Source of the DNA: Setomelanomma holmii
Lineage: Eukaryota > Ascomycota > Dothideomycetes > Pleosporales > Phaeosphaeriaceae
Assembly: GCA_010015745.1 (NCBI GenBank)
Contig: ML978159.1
Location: 124,001 to 188,000, forward strand
Length of the DNA stretch: 64,000 nt
Direction of reading: 5' to 3'
Shown here in pieces: positions 44,998 through 56,398 of this stretch. Below the pieces are notes generated by a model, which saw only the letters and a program-made list of their open reading frames with translations, made no database searches and had not been told where the DNA came from. Both the position numbers and the translations under genes were made by a program. Every line of letters begins with the position of its first letter. The stretch's first letter is position 1.

Positions 44998-46554
44998 TCA
45001 AGTCATTGAAGCGCTTGGTGTCCGACGATTGTTCGCTCGCGGTTGTGGCGAGCCTGGAGCGAGATGTGAGTGCTTCTTGCGGTAGTGCTTCAAACGAGCA
45101 TCCTGCCGCAAGAAAATCTTGTCACATCTCAGATCCTCGCATGGGTACACTCTTTCCTTTCGACCATGCTTGAGGCGCATGTGTCTTCCCTGGTTCCCAC
45201 GCCGATATGCACCTGTGAATGTGGCATGACAGTCTTCTTCCGGACACATAAAGACATCGGGTTGACCGACCGAAGTAACACTCGGAACAGGAGATGGGCA
45301 ACGAGACACTCTCTGGCCGCGGCCCGGAACGTGCAAATACGAGTCTGATAACCTGGGCTTGTTAGTGATCCGACGCACGTGGTAGGAATGGGCTACTGAC
45401 CGGTCAGTATCATTGACTCTGGAGAAGCCAACATATGCACCTTCGTTTAGTGCGGCATCGGCGTTTGTCATGGAGTGGTTCTCGGATACACTCATAACGT
45501 ACGGCGAGACTGGCCGTCGACGAGGCAAACGTGGTCGGTCCGTGATAGTCATCTGGCTGTTGACCATGACTTCGGGAATCTGCCAAGACGTATCCGAGGT
45601 GCCGGACTTTTCTTCTTGGGACAGCGCGTACGATACACGATCGATGGTGTTGTCACTCGAGGAGATGGTCTCAAAGCCAAAGTGCTGAATCCCTGACTCA
45701 TCGTCCATACGACCTTCGCTCTGTGGTTGCGCGGCGGCAAGCATGTACCACGGCTCTGAGCACCCGCCATCGACCTGCTTCATATTACCGAGCTCCGATA
45801 AGTTCGATGTCGGCATAAAAGGGGCTCTTCCGTCATGTGATGCTGGTTGTGGCAGTGGCATCGACAATGTATTGTGCGCACCTGGGCGCCCAAATTCCGC
45901 GAAAGACTGTCTCAGGTAACGTTCTGGGTTCTGTGCTGCTTCGCCCAAGCCAAAAGTGTCATCGTCGAAGACCAGACCTTCCCCCTGTACGCTTCCGTGG
46001 AGCTGTGGACTATTGTTGCCGAAGGCCCAATTGTCGGAAGGGAACAAGAGCTCAGGACGAATAGAGTCAGGAGAACCATTACGCCTTTGCGTCTGCCAAG
46101 CCTGGGTATCAGCAAGACGCCTGGTGTTCGAAGGATGCTCATCCACTGGTGGCAGAACGTCTCCGGTGTCAGACGTGAGCATGTCGTTTGCACCCACGGC
46201 GTCGCTTCCCCGGAAGGCGTTGGAAGAAATATGTTGACTGTACACCTGGGCTTGGGGCTGCACAGGTTGCGACATATGTGGTACGTGCCCAGGATATTGT
46301 CCTTGCCCTACAGCCGTGGTGTCAGGGCGGAAGGAATTGTGTTGAGCCCAATTACCGGAGTCGCTGACCCTGTGCCCAAGATTTCCACCATTCTCAACAA
46401 AAGTGTACTCGCCTTCAGCGTTTTGCAAGACAGTATCGAAACCATTTTCCGAGCTTTGTGGATCATTGTCATCGGGTGTGGTCTGGAAGCCTTCCGAAGA
46501 CATATCGTCGATGTTGTTCTTGTAGGAGAATGCGTAGTCATCAACGTACAACAT
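44998..46554 (-). CDS. C2H2 zinc-finger protein, paralog A
   Basis: 518 aa as an unspliced frame from the ATG at 46554 (MLYVDDYAFSYKNNIDDMSS); the frame is open upstream to 46611 but without an ATG. The first 420 residues are acidic, Ser/Gln/Gly-rich and without a domain. The C-terminus has two C2H2 fingers: CPEEDCHATFTGAYRRGN with H-x4-H in RHMRLKH (C-x4-C-x15-H-x4-H), then CEDLRCDKIFLRQDARLKHY (C-x4-C-x12-H-x4-H). A 48 nt in-frame intron at 45353-45400 (GTCAGT donor, CCCAG acceptor) is possible and would shorten the protein to 502 aa. This is probably a nuclear DNA-binding regulator with unknown targets. It shares the finger module with the gene at 55049-56398, and the two are transcribed away from each other. 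Confidence 0.75.
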   Translation of the reverse strand: MLYVDDYAFSYKNNIDDMSSEGFQTTPDDNDPQSSENGFDTVLQNAEGEYTFVENGGNLGHRVSDSGNWAQHNSFRPDTTAVGQGQYPGHVPHMSQPVQPQAQVYSQHISSNAFRGSDAVGANDMLTSDTGDVLPPVDEHPSNTRRLADTQAWQTQRRNGSPDSIRPELLFPSDNWAFGNNSPQLHGSVQGEGLVFDDDTFGLGEAAQNPERYLRQSFAEFGRPGAHNTLSMPLPQPASHDGRAPFMPTSNLSELGNMKQVDGGCSEPWYMLAAAQPQSEGRMDDESGIQHFGFETISSSDNTIDRVSYALSQEEKSGTSDTSWQIPEVMVNSQMTITDRPRLPRRRPVSPYVMSVSENHSMTNADAALNEGAYVGFSRVNDTDRSVAHSYHVRRITNKPRLSDSYLHVPGRGQRVSRCPSPVPSVTSVGQPDVFMCPEEDCHATFTGAYRRGNQGRHMRLKHGRKERVYPCEDLRCDKIFLRQDARLKHYRKKHSHLAPGSPQPRANNRRTPSASMT

Positions 46555-49500
46555 GATGTAGTGCTTTGGTCGATGGAAACGTAGCGATGGAAAGATCAGT
46601 ATGCTCAACAACGATCAGTCGGATGCGGATTCGGTGTCGACGACGATAGCGCGCGACGCTTTCAAGCTTGACCGTCAGCTACTGTCAACTGTGTGCTCCG
46701 GGATGCACAAGATGTTGAGTGTTTCTTGACGATGTCTAACCGACCAATCACATTCCCCGGATATTCCGTCTTGTTCTCCGCCAGAACAAACTGCCTGAGA
46801 ATGATGCGTTCTGCCAACGAGCATGAGCTTCAAGCCTCAGGTAAAAGGTGCCGCGGGAGACGATGATGCTCCTGTTGGAGGGTTGCGGTCAGGAGAAAAG
46901 AGAAAGGAAGAGAAGGCTGCGCTTTTCGTGGGACTCGTGCTGCAGGGATGATGGTTCGGCAAGAGGAGGACTCACCACCTTGTTCTGGTCTCAACGCACC
47001 ACGAATGAAGCAACAGCGATATGAGAGATCACTTCTTCCTCTGCTCCTTTTCGATGTTCCGAGGGGGCTGTCAACCACTCACTACACTACGTGCGCTTCG
47101 TCTCAGCATGGGCAAAAACATCGAACGACTTCGTGAAACATACCGATCAGCAAAAACGACGTCGATTCAGATCAGCAGGTACATCTGTCGACGTTCGCCT
47201 CACTATTCTATTGAGCAGGTCCTGATGCGGCGCTCGATGCGTGCAGTTGGGTTCAGGTAATTGCGGAGCGGAGGTAAGTGCTACAGGGCAGTAGTCACAG
47301 CAAGGTCGACAAGCACGTTGTGGAGGAGCAGAACGACGAAGGTGCTGGATGAGTTGTCGTCCTCACTGCCCGATGACCCTGGTAAAGGGAAAAGCGGTGT
47401 GCTTTGCTACCGTCGAATAACATATGGTTTACGCTGCCTGGCTTAGTCCTTCGTCTCGCCGACAGCACCAATGAGCAGGCAACGGAAGTCCGCGATTGCG
47501 AGACCCCGCCACGTACGAAAAGTTGAATCCTCAGGGCAAGCACCTGTTTCCAGTACATACGGAGTAGCAACAGCGAACCACATGTATCGTGGGACAAGGC
47601 ATGCGCTGTGTTCAAGTTACCGACTGCAGCCATACATCGCGCGATCTGCAGCTTGCGCAGGTCTCCAACGCCCAAGCCCAACAACCTTGCCAGTATGCGT
47701 ACGTCGTCATCGTGGGATCGTAGGAGTGCGGTAGGCCGGCAGGATCTCTGAATTCATCGAGACAGAGGCAAACGAGAGGTGAGGAGGCTCGAGTCTCACA
47801 GGGGCCGCGTCCAGTATCTATACGTATGCGAGTGTGGGTGACCTGCAGCTCGCTGCCTCAGCGACCTTCAGCCACCCGGGCATAGAAGCGAAAGAGCCGC
47901 AGAGCTTTCGCAAGATGCATGATTTCGATGAGTTCCGCCGCTGCATGAAGAGCGTGTGGTGTCAAGATTCTGAGTTCGCCCGCCGAGCGCTATGGAGACT
48001 GATATTGAACCTTGTTCTTACCGTCTGTCTGACCTCCTCTGGAAGACTCGTTCTCAACCGCCCACGACGCCGGCCCCACAACACCATCTGCACGTAGACG
48101 CATAGTCGCATGGCTTTACTGATGGTGCTGCACATCATAGCCCAATTGTATGTCACCCAGCTCTGTGATAGGTTGAGCTACGCCGTGACCTGTTACCTGG
48201 GGCGGCTATGGCGTACGGAGATCTTGGCCCATGAACTGCAGTGTACATCCTAAACATCGGTACTTTTGGTCATTTGGAGCAACTTCGCCTTTTTCGAACC
48301 GCTCTGGACTATGGTGCGCTACGCATGATATTTTGAACAAGCACCGAGTCGTGACTCTACGGCACTGTCTTGCGTGCAAGCTAAGCATACTGACAGGAGC
48401 AGCTACAATAAAACATGCCAACGACGCATGCAATGCACTGTACACAGGCGGTACAAGCGAGTATAGAACCACCGCCTAGGCAAGCCACGCTGAAGTGGAT
48501 GGCGGGCAGCGCGGTATAGCTTGTATCCAATGAATAAAGTGGAGTGCAGTAGTCGCAGAGCCGCCATTTGGTCGAGTCTCTGCAATTCGTGCGATTATGC
48601 AGGGCCCCGCGAAGAGTTCGCATTGGCTTCCTGCAAGCAGCATGCAATATGTTGATGGGACGCAGCTTGATATGCATCCTCATCTTGTGGTACAGGGGTC
48701 AGCTTCCGTTGACTTGATCAGTCTTGGATCTTTCAGTGTCGATCGCGGCTACAAAGAGTGCGAACCATGAAAGATTAGACCAAGTACTCTTTATCAAGTA
48801 TCGCAACTCAGATCAATCCAAAAGTTTCCCAACCGGGAGAACACGAAGGTAAGTCCATCTTCCCAGCAGCTTAGGCTGGGAGGAAACGATGGTACTGATT
48901 ACCCTCGACAAGGCTGTAGGCCTAGGGCGGTCCACGCATCCATTTTCGATAAGGAGTGGCAGGAGCACGCAACTCCAGCACGTTCAATCTCGGTTGTTCA
49001 AGCTCAATCCGGCTGCAGCCAGATTCGAGCAAGATACAATTTGGGCATGGTTTCGGTTGAGCTGGATGCGCCATCTTCAAACTTGCAGCCGCAACTCCGC
49101 ATGAACGCATCCTACTAATGCACCAACCTCCTACATTTCCCCCGCTTTCCTCGATGAACCTCGTTGATTGATTGAACGAACTACAGCTTTCAAGCCGCTA
49201 CTTTCGCGTCACGAGCTTAGCAAAAACACTATAGTCTCGCAGAAGAACCCGTAAGCGAAGCACGGCTTCAGCGCAAGTTCAGCACCCGTGAACGCCATGG
49301 ACCGGGCTGTTGGGACGATGCCGTGTCCGCCCGTATGGCGACATGCTTTTAACCGTGCGCAAGATTAAGTTTGCACTCGCTTTCATCATCAACGTGCGTC
49401 TTGCATCTCGTCTTTCGCTTGAGGTCGAGTCAAAAGTCACGTCCTTCTACTCATCAACCTCGTGAGCCACGCTAGGTGCACGGCCCTCAAATTGAGAGCC

Positions 49501-50140
49501 GCATCACGTGCGCCCAGTTCACTCAAGCGATAGAAAGAGGAACTCGGACATCAACGATAAACCCAAATACTCATTTTGTTCCCACTGTAACGATGGATGC
49601 GCACTTTCCGTTGTAGGGTTCCATGTTCAGGCCGTCTAACTAATCGGACGGAAGCGTATTTTGAGCTCTGTCCCAAGTACAGTTTTCACGTTGTGTCTCA
49701 AATAAATTTACACTTGCATCCAATGCTACTATAAGCAGATCTCTGATTCAGCTCATCGACTACTGTAGTACCTTTGCGAAGCCGATTATTTCGTCGACGT
49801 TTTGGCCCCCAACACAGAAAGTCGTGAGGCCGCAGCGTAACCAAAATCTAGACCGATACCTCACACATCAAGGCACAGATACCAGTTGCATTATCGCAAC
49901 TCTTCGCATACAAAACTGGCGCTGGACTTGTACTGTGAATCAGAAACCGTGGTGGAAATGTTTGTCGCAAGATCTCACATGTGCCATTGGTGAAATGGGG
50001 TCGGTTCAACTTCAGCCTTGTAAAGGGAGTACCACGATAAGCCATGCAGTGCCCTTGACTTACGTTCTCCAATCTTTGTTCCGATACTGATTCTAGCACG
50101 AAAGGTCTATTTATGACAGGCTTTCCGCCTTCTACTGGAG
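46555..50140. other. Gene-poor region
   Basis: 3.6 kb between the C2H2 paralog A promoter and the broken secreted-protein gene. Short ORFs on both strands overlap each other and show no domain or consistent frame. No RNA gene seen. Confidence 0.4.
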
Positions 50141-51194
50141 ATGTCTGTGGGAGCTTTGACGACAACATTTATACCGCCGGCATCATGCCTCGCAAGCGAC
50201 AATCTTTGGAAGGTCTACACCACATGCCCCGGCAACGATAGGTACTATTATTTGCTCTAAGGTCCACCAGATACATCCGGCTGTCTTCCAACGGCCTACA
50301 ATTACCAGAGCACAGCTTACTATTCGCCTGCTGGGTGTCCATCCGGCTACACACCAGCCTGCTCACAACCCAACACGATCAACAAGGTTACCGAGACGGC
50401 ATACACTTGCTGTCCTACGTACGTGTGCTTTGGTACCTCAGTCGCAACTTAAGAAATAGCATAACTGACAAGAGCAATGAATACAGAGTTCATAGCTTCT
50501 CATGCCTGACCAGCAAACGCCTCGACGTTTGGCCTTTTCAGTCCAGCTTTGGCTGCGCTTCGAACTATGGGGGAGTCGGCTCCGTGCAAGTCACAGTATC
50601 TGATCGCTACTCTAAAACTCTGGGCATTGAGAAGTACGATGCAAATGGAGGCATCAATGCCTTCGCTGTGCAGGTCCGCTTCCAGTCCACCGACTTCGTA
50701 TCAACGACCAGCTCCATGGCTCCAACAAGTGTACGTACATGAATGTGGATGCTGCGTTCAAAGAATGTACACTGACAATGTATATAATGCAGACTCCCGC
50801 CACAACAGCCTCTTCACGAGTTCAGACCAGCACACCCACCTCCACGAGAGCATCAAATGCCAACTCCGCGCCCTCTTACACAGGCCTCAGCACTGGCGCG
50901 AAAGCTGGAATAGGCGTTGGCGTGGCCCTCGGTATTGTCGCACTTGTTGCACTTCTCTGGCTTGTATACAGAATAGGGCAACGTCGCTTGGAAGCTACGC
51001 AAGGTCATGAACAAGAACATTCAGGTGCTGCACCACCAGAAGTGAAACCTCCGCTGCCACCGTACCACAACGAAGAAGCTTGGGCACACTCTGGAATGAC
51101 GCAAGCTGCCTATCCGCGAGGCAGTGCGACCATGGCATATCCCGAAGATAGACACGAGGTGTCAGGACAGACGAAGGTTGTACATGAGATGTAG
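50141..51194 (+). pseudogene. Cys-rich ectodomain / single-TM protein with in-frame stop
   Basis: Exons 50141-50418, 50487-50730 and 50793-51194 join in frame (307 codons). The N-terminal part LTTTFIPPASCLASDNLWKV, CPGND, then PAGCPSGYTPACSQPNTI and ETAYTCCPT is the Cys-rich ectodomain pattern of a common fungal surface protein family. A Ser/Thr-rich stalk follows, then GLSTGAKAGIGVGVALGIVA with LVALLWLVYRIGQRR, a single membrane helix with basic stop-transfer, and a Pro-rich cytoplasmic tail ending TKVVHEM. A TAA at 50258-50260 interrupts exon 1 with no intron able to remove it, and no obvious signal peptide precedes it. Everything downstream of the stop is intact, so loss is recent or the stop is polymorphic. 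The function of the family is unknown. Confidence 0.6.
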
Positions 51195-51384
51195 AATATT
51201 GAAACGTGTAGCGCAAATTCGAGCGCGAGCCAAGGCTGCGGCAAGATTGTGGCGCGGCTATCATCAATCTCAGCCTCGCTGTACTATTTCATGCTATCAT
51301 ACTGTCTCTTTCACAGTCATCCTCTTCTTTTGAAAGTTGCATCTTAATCAATCACAGGTGTCTTTTCTTGATGGTGGGAATCTC

Positions 51385-52065
51385 ATGATGGCCACAGTGA
51401 CACCCATCATATATTCGCTTTCCTCTTCACCAACTATGCCAACAATCTCTGCCTGCATCTCGACTGAGACTGCCACATTCGACCTATCTCTCGGCACGCC
51501 TTTCACAATAACTATCGTTCTGACGCTCCACTATGAACGACCCGTTACACTCCGGTGTCGTCATGCGGTTTTTCATCCACCCTCTTGGCAATCCCGGGTC
51601 AGTGTTCACAATCACTCGCAACGGGGTGAAGCAAGTTGGCCCTACCGTCTACCCACAGTATCTGAGCTCACATGATGGAGGTCTGCCGACCCAAGCGAAT
51701 CGAAAGGACTGGATCACGCTGTTCCCAGGGAAAGCATACATCTTGGACGCTACGATAAGCTCCATATGTGGGGAGGCGCAAATGCACACGATCACTGAGA
51801 TGGAGAGTGGTTCGAATGAGCGCTTCGCGTCGTTGAACTAGCGTGTATTCATGGGCTCTTAGATGGAGAAGTGTACGAAGTCTGTGTTAGTAAAGAAGCG
51901 TGCATAAAAAGATGGATGGTGGGGGACTTGGGAGGGATACTAAAGCCAAGAGAATCGATTGTGACAGCAACGCTCAGGGACGAGGTGATCAAATTTGAGG
52001 TGAAGGAGACAACGATAGTAGAGGTCAAGAGATTGGACAGTGATAGTAGTCTCAATTGGCCATGA
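51385..52065 (+). pseudogene. Frameshifted unknown fungal protein
   Basis: Coding signal runs in three blocks. Block 1 (from 51385) contains MPTISACISTETATFDLSLG and FTITIVLTLHYERPVTL. Block 2, in the next frame (about 51550-51841), contains FTITRNGVKQVGPTVYPQY and WITLFPGKAYILDATI. Block 3 (51853-52065), back in the first frame, contains HGLLDGEVYEVCVSKEACI and ends DSSLNWP. The two shifts are opposite in sign and no splice sites explain them. The pattern recalls an uncharacterised fungal family with an immunoglobulin-like beta fold, but I cannot name it. Two assembly errors would give the same picture. Confidence 0.45.
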
Positions 52066-55048
52066 GGAAAGAATGTTTAGGTTACTGGGTTTCGGTATAG
52101 ATCTGTGCAAGGCTTGTTGATCCTCTCAGTATACCTGCCACAGCTCCCTAGTCGAGCAAGCATAAGCCGCAAGTCCGTGACATAGTATAAGTGAAGGAAT
52201 GCGCCAAGCTTGCGTGAAGATATCTTGCGCAGCAGAGCCTCTCGATCAATGCGTGCACATCGTTCGCCCGTGCACGAGATCAGTGCAAGACATCTCGCGC
52301 CGCAATGACAATAGGCTAACACAACAGATACGGTTTCGCTAAGAAACAATCGTTCGGGCCGTCCCATAAGGTTTGCGAGGCGGGTGCAAGGCGTCATTTC
52401 AGCGATGCGAGTCAGAAGATCTGTTTGGAATATATTGCGACATGCAGTTTCGTGGCGCATTGCGAGGTTATCGAGCTGGAAATCGCGTAAACAACGATGT
52501 CATCCGAGCGCTACAAGTACGATCAGCAAGGCTCGATCCCACGTCATCTCTAGATGCGGGCTTTGGTGTGAAGCAGGAGGCTGGTTGATGTGAATGTGTA
52601 CGCAAGGCTTCAGCTGAGCGGTTGCGCGGGGCAGCACCTGGGCAATCTTAACCTAAACAACGATAGAGTCGATATTGTGGCGTGAACTGCATCCACGATG
52701 GGTGCGAACAGGCTGAGAACCCGCTTTTGCCCCGCGTGGTAATCTATATTCAGCCTTCATATTGTCAATCCGCAGCTCGATGGTGGTGCTTATCCTCGCT
52801 TTCGTCAAATGCTTCCCAAACGAATGCTTGGTCGCATCGACCCCACGACCTACTCAAATACCCTACCGCTCGGGCAACTTGACCGTCTGTTGCGTAGATT
52901 GCGCCAATGACCTGCGCCTTGCCCAGCTGACTCGATACTGCTCTGGGCTGGCATTACGCAACCTATCTTCATGCCGCACTCCGGACCCTCGCGCTTACAG
53001 ACGAGACGGGGGCGTGAGAAGGGACAAACTGAGCCTTCTACATCATGTACGCATGCGAACTACCGGGACTACTGAGGCTTTGAGTGCTTGCGAAAGAACA
53101 AGGGATAGCGAGAAGTGGCTCTGCTATCGCAACTTGATAGGCAGCCGAATGTCTTAATTCACCTTAGCCACTTCGGTTGGTGGGTTTTTTGAAGGCTACA
53201 TCCAGAAGCAGCCAGTTCGGCCGCCCAGGTGTGGCAATCCGCTCATTCGGTGGATGCAGCATACGCACCATCTAGCATGATGGGTGCAGTGGCCTTCTCT
53301 TCAGCGTTGCTGATGGCGTGAAGGGTGCCTCAATTCCAGGAATGAAGATTGTGTGAGGCGCGAGAGAGAATCCTGTAGTGTGCATCTACGTCTCCCATTG
53401 CCGTCTAAATTACTGGTATTACCGTTCACGAAATGACAGAGGTGACCCTAACGGAGGCATCAATGCCTGCAGTTGTTCAAGTGATCGCTGCAGCCACGCC
53501 GCCTTAGATGCCAGACGTTCGCGTGTTGTTGACCTATAGAAATGTGCCGGCACGTAGTTCGCATCGATTTGGCCCCAGTACCAGCACAAGCGTACCGCTC
53601 CACAGATGTCGCTCTGCCGTGTGAGGGAATTATAGCAACGACGTCCATAGAAGAATGGAGTAGAAGAGGGCCATCCGCCTCCTTGCCAGGCAGCATTCGA
53701 CTCTGGAGTATGTCAATTCGACACCTGTCGCTGTCATGGGCTCTTTTTCTTTCGTGATTCTTACCCTGCGTATGCCCAGATGACCCACCGTCTTCCCCAG
53801 GCCCTCAGCCACTGCGTCAGCTTGCCTGTACCTTCAATTGTATAAGACCTTGTAATTGCAGCTGAGGTCTGTCAAGACTGCAAATATCCTTCCTCCCCGG
53901 GCGAGACGTCTTGTGCGACGAATACTCGACCTCTGATACCGGCTGTTCGGGAGTCTCCGGTATGAGATAGCGGAAATGGAGCATACCTGGGGCAGTCGTA
54001 AAGCCGGAGGAGGCATACTCTGTTGGCATACGATGCAGCGTATGTGCAATCTTGATGCAGGCGTCTCATGCCTGGTTGTTGCGCTGCGTGCTCCAACGCT
54101 GACTTCTGTAGGATGATGCTCGGTCACCAACACGTCAACGGGCCAGCGCGGCGTGATCTTGACTCCCGCGTATCTTAGAAAATGACTGGTCCAAACGCAG
54201 GACGAAGCGGGCAGCGCAGAACCTAGGCCAAGTAAAATAATGGCAATGAGGCTCACCGCTCCTATCCCTGGATCCGATTTCGCGACGATTCTGCAGATAG
54301 CAACAAGTTCATGCTTGGTGGGTCGTGTCGGAGGCAGCCCAGCCTGGGAGCTGATGTTTCTCGTGACGTCTGACACACGGGCAGGCCCGCACTCATCCAC
54401 TACCAGCACCGCATCAGCTCCTGGCGGATGGTGTAACTTGCCGGCATCGGCTTCGAGAAGTGAGGCTATCCTCCGTCGGCACGGTACCTTCTACGCTTTC
54501 GACATACTGTCATGCACCCAGTATAGGCGTTATGCATCACCTTTGACGCTGATCATCACGAGGTTCGTACTCATTCCGATTTGAATGTGCCCAAACCACC
54601 GACAACTAATGGGCGCAGTATCGACAGCTTGCCAACGACACAGCCGGGGTCGTGCAAGATTCCGCGCTGCGAGTCCTCCTGTCCTGCCACTTATCACTCG
54701 TCTAGCGCAGCGAGTACTGACTCCATCTGAGCTCTTTCGTTGTCATCACCGCACCCAACAATCTCCGTCTTCTTCAAAGTGCGTCAAATCTTCAGCATCA
54801 GGAGACTTGTGCTGTACTGTCCTACTCCTTCCGTTGCCGTCGCCATCGACAGCTGTGTACCCTTTGTCTTCGTTGCTTCGCTTTCGCGTCGCCCTTCGAG
54901 CTGGTTTGTGCTTTTCTGACGCGGGCCAACGCCACGCCATTCAACACCACCACGACGCAATTACATTCCAACTCTTTCATATATTCCTCGAGCGGTTATA
55001 CCACCACCCCAGAATCCCCTCTGTTGCAGCCGTTGCCCCTCGCTCATT
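52066..55048. other. Gene-poor region upstream of C2H2 paralog B
   Basis: No supported gene. A minus-strand frame at 53834-54409 has one hydrophobic segment but no ATG at its start and no family resemblance. The long frame at 54585-55235 (+) overlaps the start of paralog B in another frame and is a shadow over a C/T-rich leader. Confidence 0.4.
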
Positions 55049-56398
55049 ATGCAACACACCCACAGCGACGAATGGTGGGCGCAGCTCTACAACCGACATC
55101 CCCAGCAGACACCAGGCTATGGCACTCCAGCACGACCAGAGAGTGCTGACCAACCATTTTCGGAGAGCCCAGAACATCATCTTCACTTCCGCAATTATTC
55201 CGCCCAGCCTCATCAGATCCCCAACGTGTCGATAGGTAATACCGCCGAGACTTCCTTCTTTCGTCCCAACCCCAACGAGCATTACACCTTCGGTTCCAAC
55301 CAACAAGCAGCATACTCCGGCCCGATGGACGAGTTCCATTCACACGGAAACCAAGTACCTCAGTCCTCGATGACAGATGAAGGTGTCGAGCATACGCATG
55401 AAGGCTGTACCCACAAAAACGTCCGCCCCGCATGGCAACAACCGCTTGATGTGGATGTAGACATGTTTGCAGGCATGTCTGGTTGGCAAGGACACAGTCA
55501 GCATGCCCCATCGGCTGTACCCATGGATAGGTATGGTGGGCAGCCTGGCGATGACATACTGAGTGAATTCATCCATTATGAGCCCACCAGCGGAATCGAG
55601 CCTGAACACGGCGAGCAGAGCGCCTCACAAGACACTGGGCTTGTGCCATTGAACCATAACTTTGCGGCGAGGACAGACATGTCGCCCATGCATTTCGGAG
55701 ACCTTGCGACGAGACTCGCGGCACGCCCAACACCACAGACAGGAGGCTTAGGAGTTCGCAACGTCAGTGAAGGACACGACAGGACTCTCGGACCATGGAA
55801 TCCGATGATCGTTGTGGGCTTGGATGACAACTCGCATGGTCGTCACGGCAGTCACCCCGGCTATGAGCACCAAGCCTCAAGTACTAGAGCATCCACCGAT
55901 GGAAGCTCCGTCTGGACGTGCGCAGGTACAACAGATCCTGCAGCCACGGACACATCCTTCAATCCGAATCCGTTGGATGACAGCGTTGTCACGTTGAGGC
56001 CGCCGGATGACGAGACCAGCTCGGCTTTCGTGGTGGTCAACCATCAAGATGGCAACATGCAGCCTCTCGAGACAATATCACAGATGTCCGCAGAGGGCTT
56101 CCTGCTCATTCCTCCGCAGACATCACCAACACTGTCGGCTATCAGCCTCACCCCCTCCCATGTCGACCAGCCTCTTGCTTGTCAAGATTGTGGAAATGAG
56201 TTTTCTGGCGAGTACCGTCGTGGCAATCTACAGCGACATATGCGGCTGAAACATAGCCTGCAGGAGAGGCTATGTCCTTGCGAGGTATGTGGCAAGGTCT
56301 TTCAGAGGCAGGACGCACGCTTGAAGCATTATCGTAACCGACATCCTGCTCTGTCGACAGCTCCTGCACGACCTCGTCCTGCACGAGTGCGCAAATGA
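55049..56398 (+). CDS. C2H2 zinc-finger protein, paralog B
   Basis: Single-exon 449 aa protein from a true ATG (MQHTHSDEWWAQLYNRHPQQ). The first 370 residues are His/Gln/Ser/Gly-rich and without a recognised domain. Two C-terminal fingers follow: CQDCGNEFSGEYRRGNLQ with HMRLKH (C-x2-C-x15-H-x4-H) and CEVCGKVFQRQDARLKHYRN (C-x2-C-x12-H-x4-H). It ends in a basic Pro/Arg tail (ARPRPARVRK). The finger module is clearly related to the gene at 44998-46554 (shared YRRGN-xx-RHMRLKH and RQDARLKHYR), while the N-terminal halves are not obviously alike beyond composition. This is probably a transcription regulator, with targets unknown. Confidence 0.8.
   Translation: MQHTHSDEWWAQLYNRHPQQTPGYGTPARPESADQPFSESPEHHLHFRNYSAQPHQIPNVSIGNTAETSFFRPNPNEHYTFGSNQQAAYSGPMDEFHSHGNQVPQSSMTDEGVEHTHEGCTHKNVRPAWQQPLDVDVDMFAGMSGWQGHSQHAPSAVPMDRYGGQPGDDILSEFIHYEPTSGIEPEHGEQSASQDTGLVPLNHNFAARTDMSPMHFGDLATRLAARPTPQTGGLGVRNVSEGHDRTLGPWNPMIVVGLDDNSHGRHGSHPGYEHQASSTRASTDGSSVWTCAGTTDPAATDTSFNPNPLDDSVVTLRPPDDETSSAFVVVNHQDGNMQPLETISQMSAEGFLLIPPQTSPTLSAISLTPSHVDQPLACQDCGNEFSGEYRRGNLQRHMRLKHSLQERLCPCEVCGKVFQRQDARLKHYRNRHPALSTAPARPRPARVRK

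Noticed and set aside
45847..46584. Plus-strand 245-codon ORF
   Set aside because: Antisense shadow of the C2H2 paralog A gene.
53834..54409. Minus-strand 191-codon ORF with one hydrophobic segment
   Set aside because: Starts at GTG rather than ATG, no family resemblance, and the neighbouring frames are equally open.
54585..55235. Plus-strand 216-codon ORF
   Set aside because: Overlaps the start of C2H2 paralog B in another frame; its Ser/Pro/Leu-rich translation reflects a pyrimidine-rich leader.
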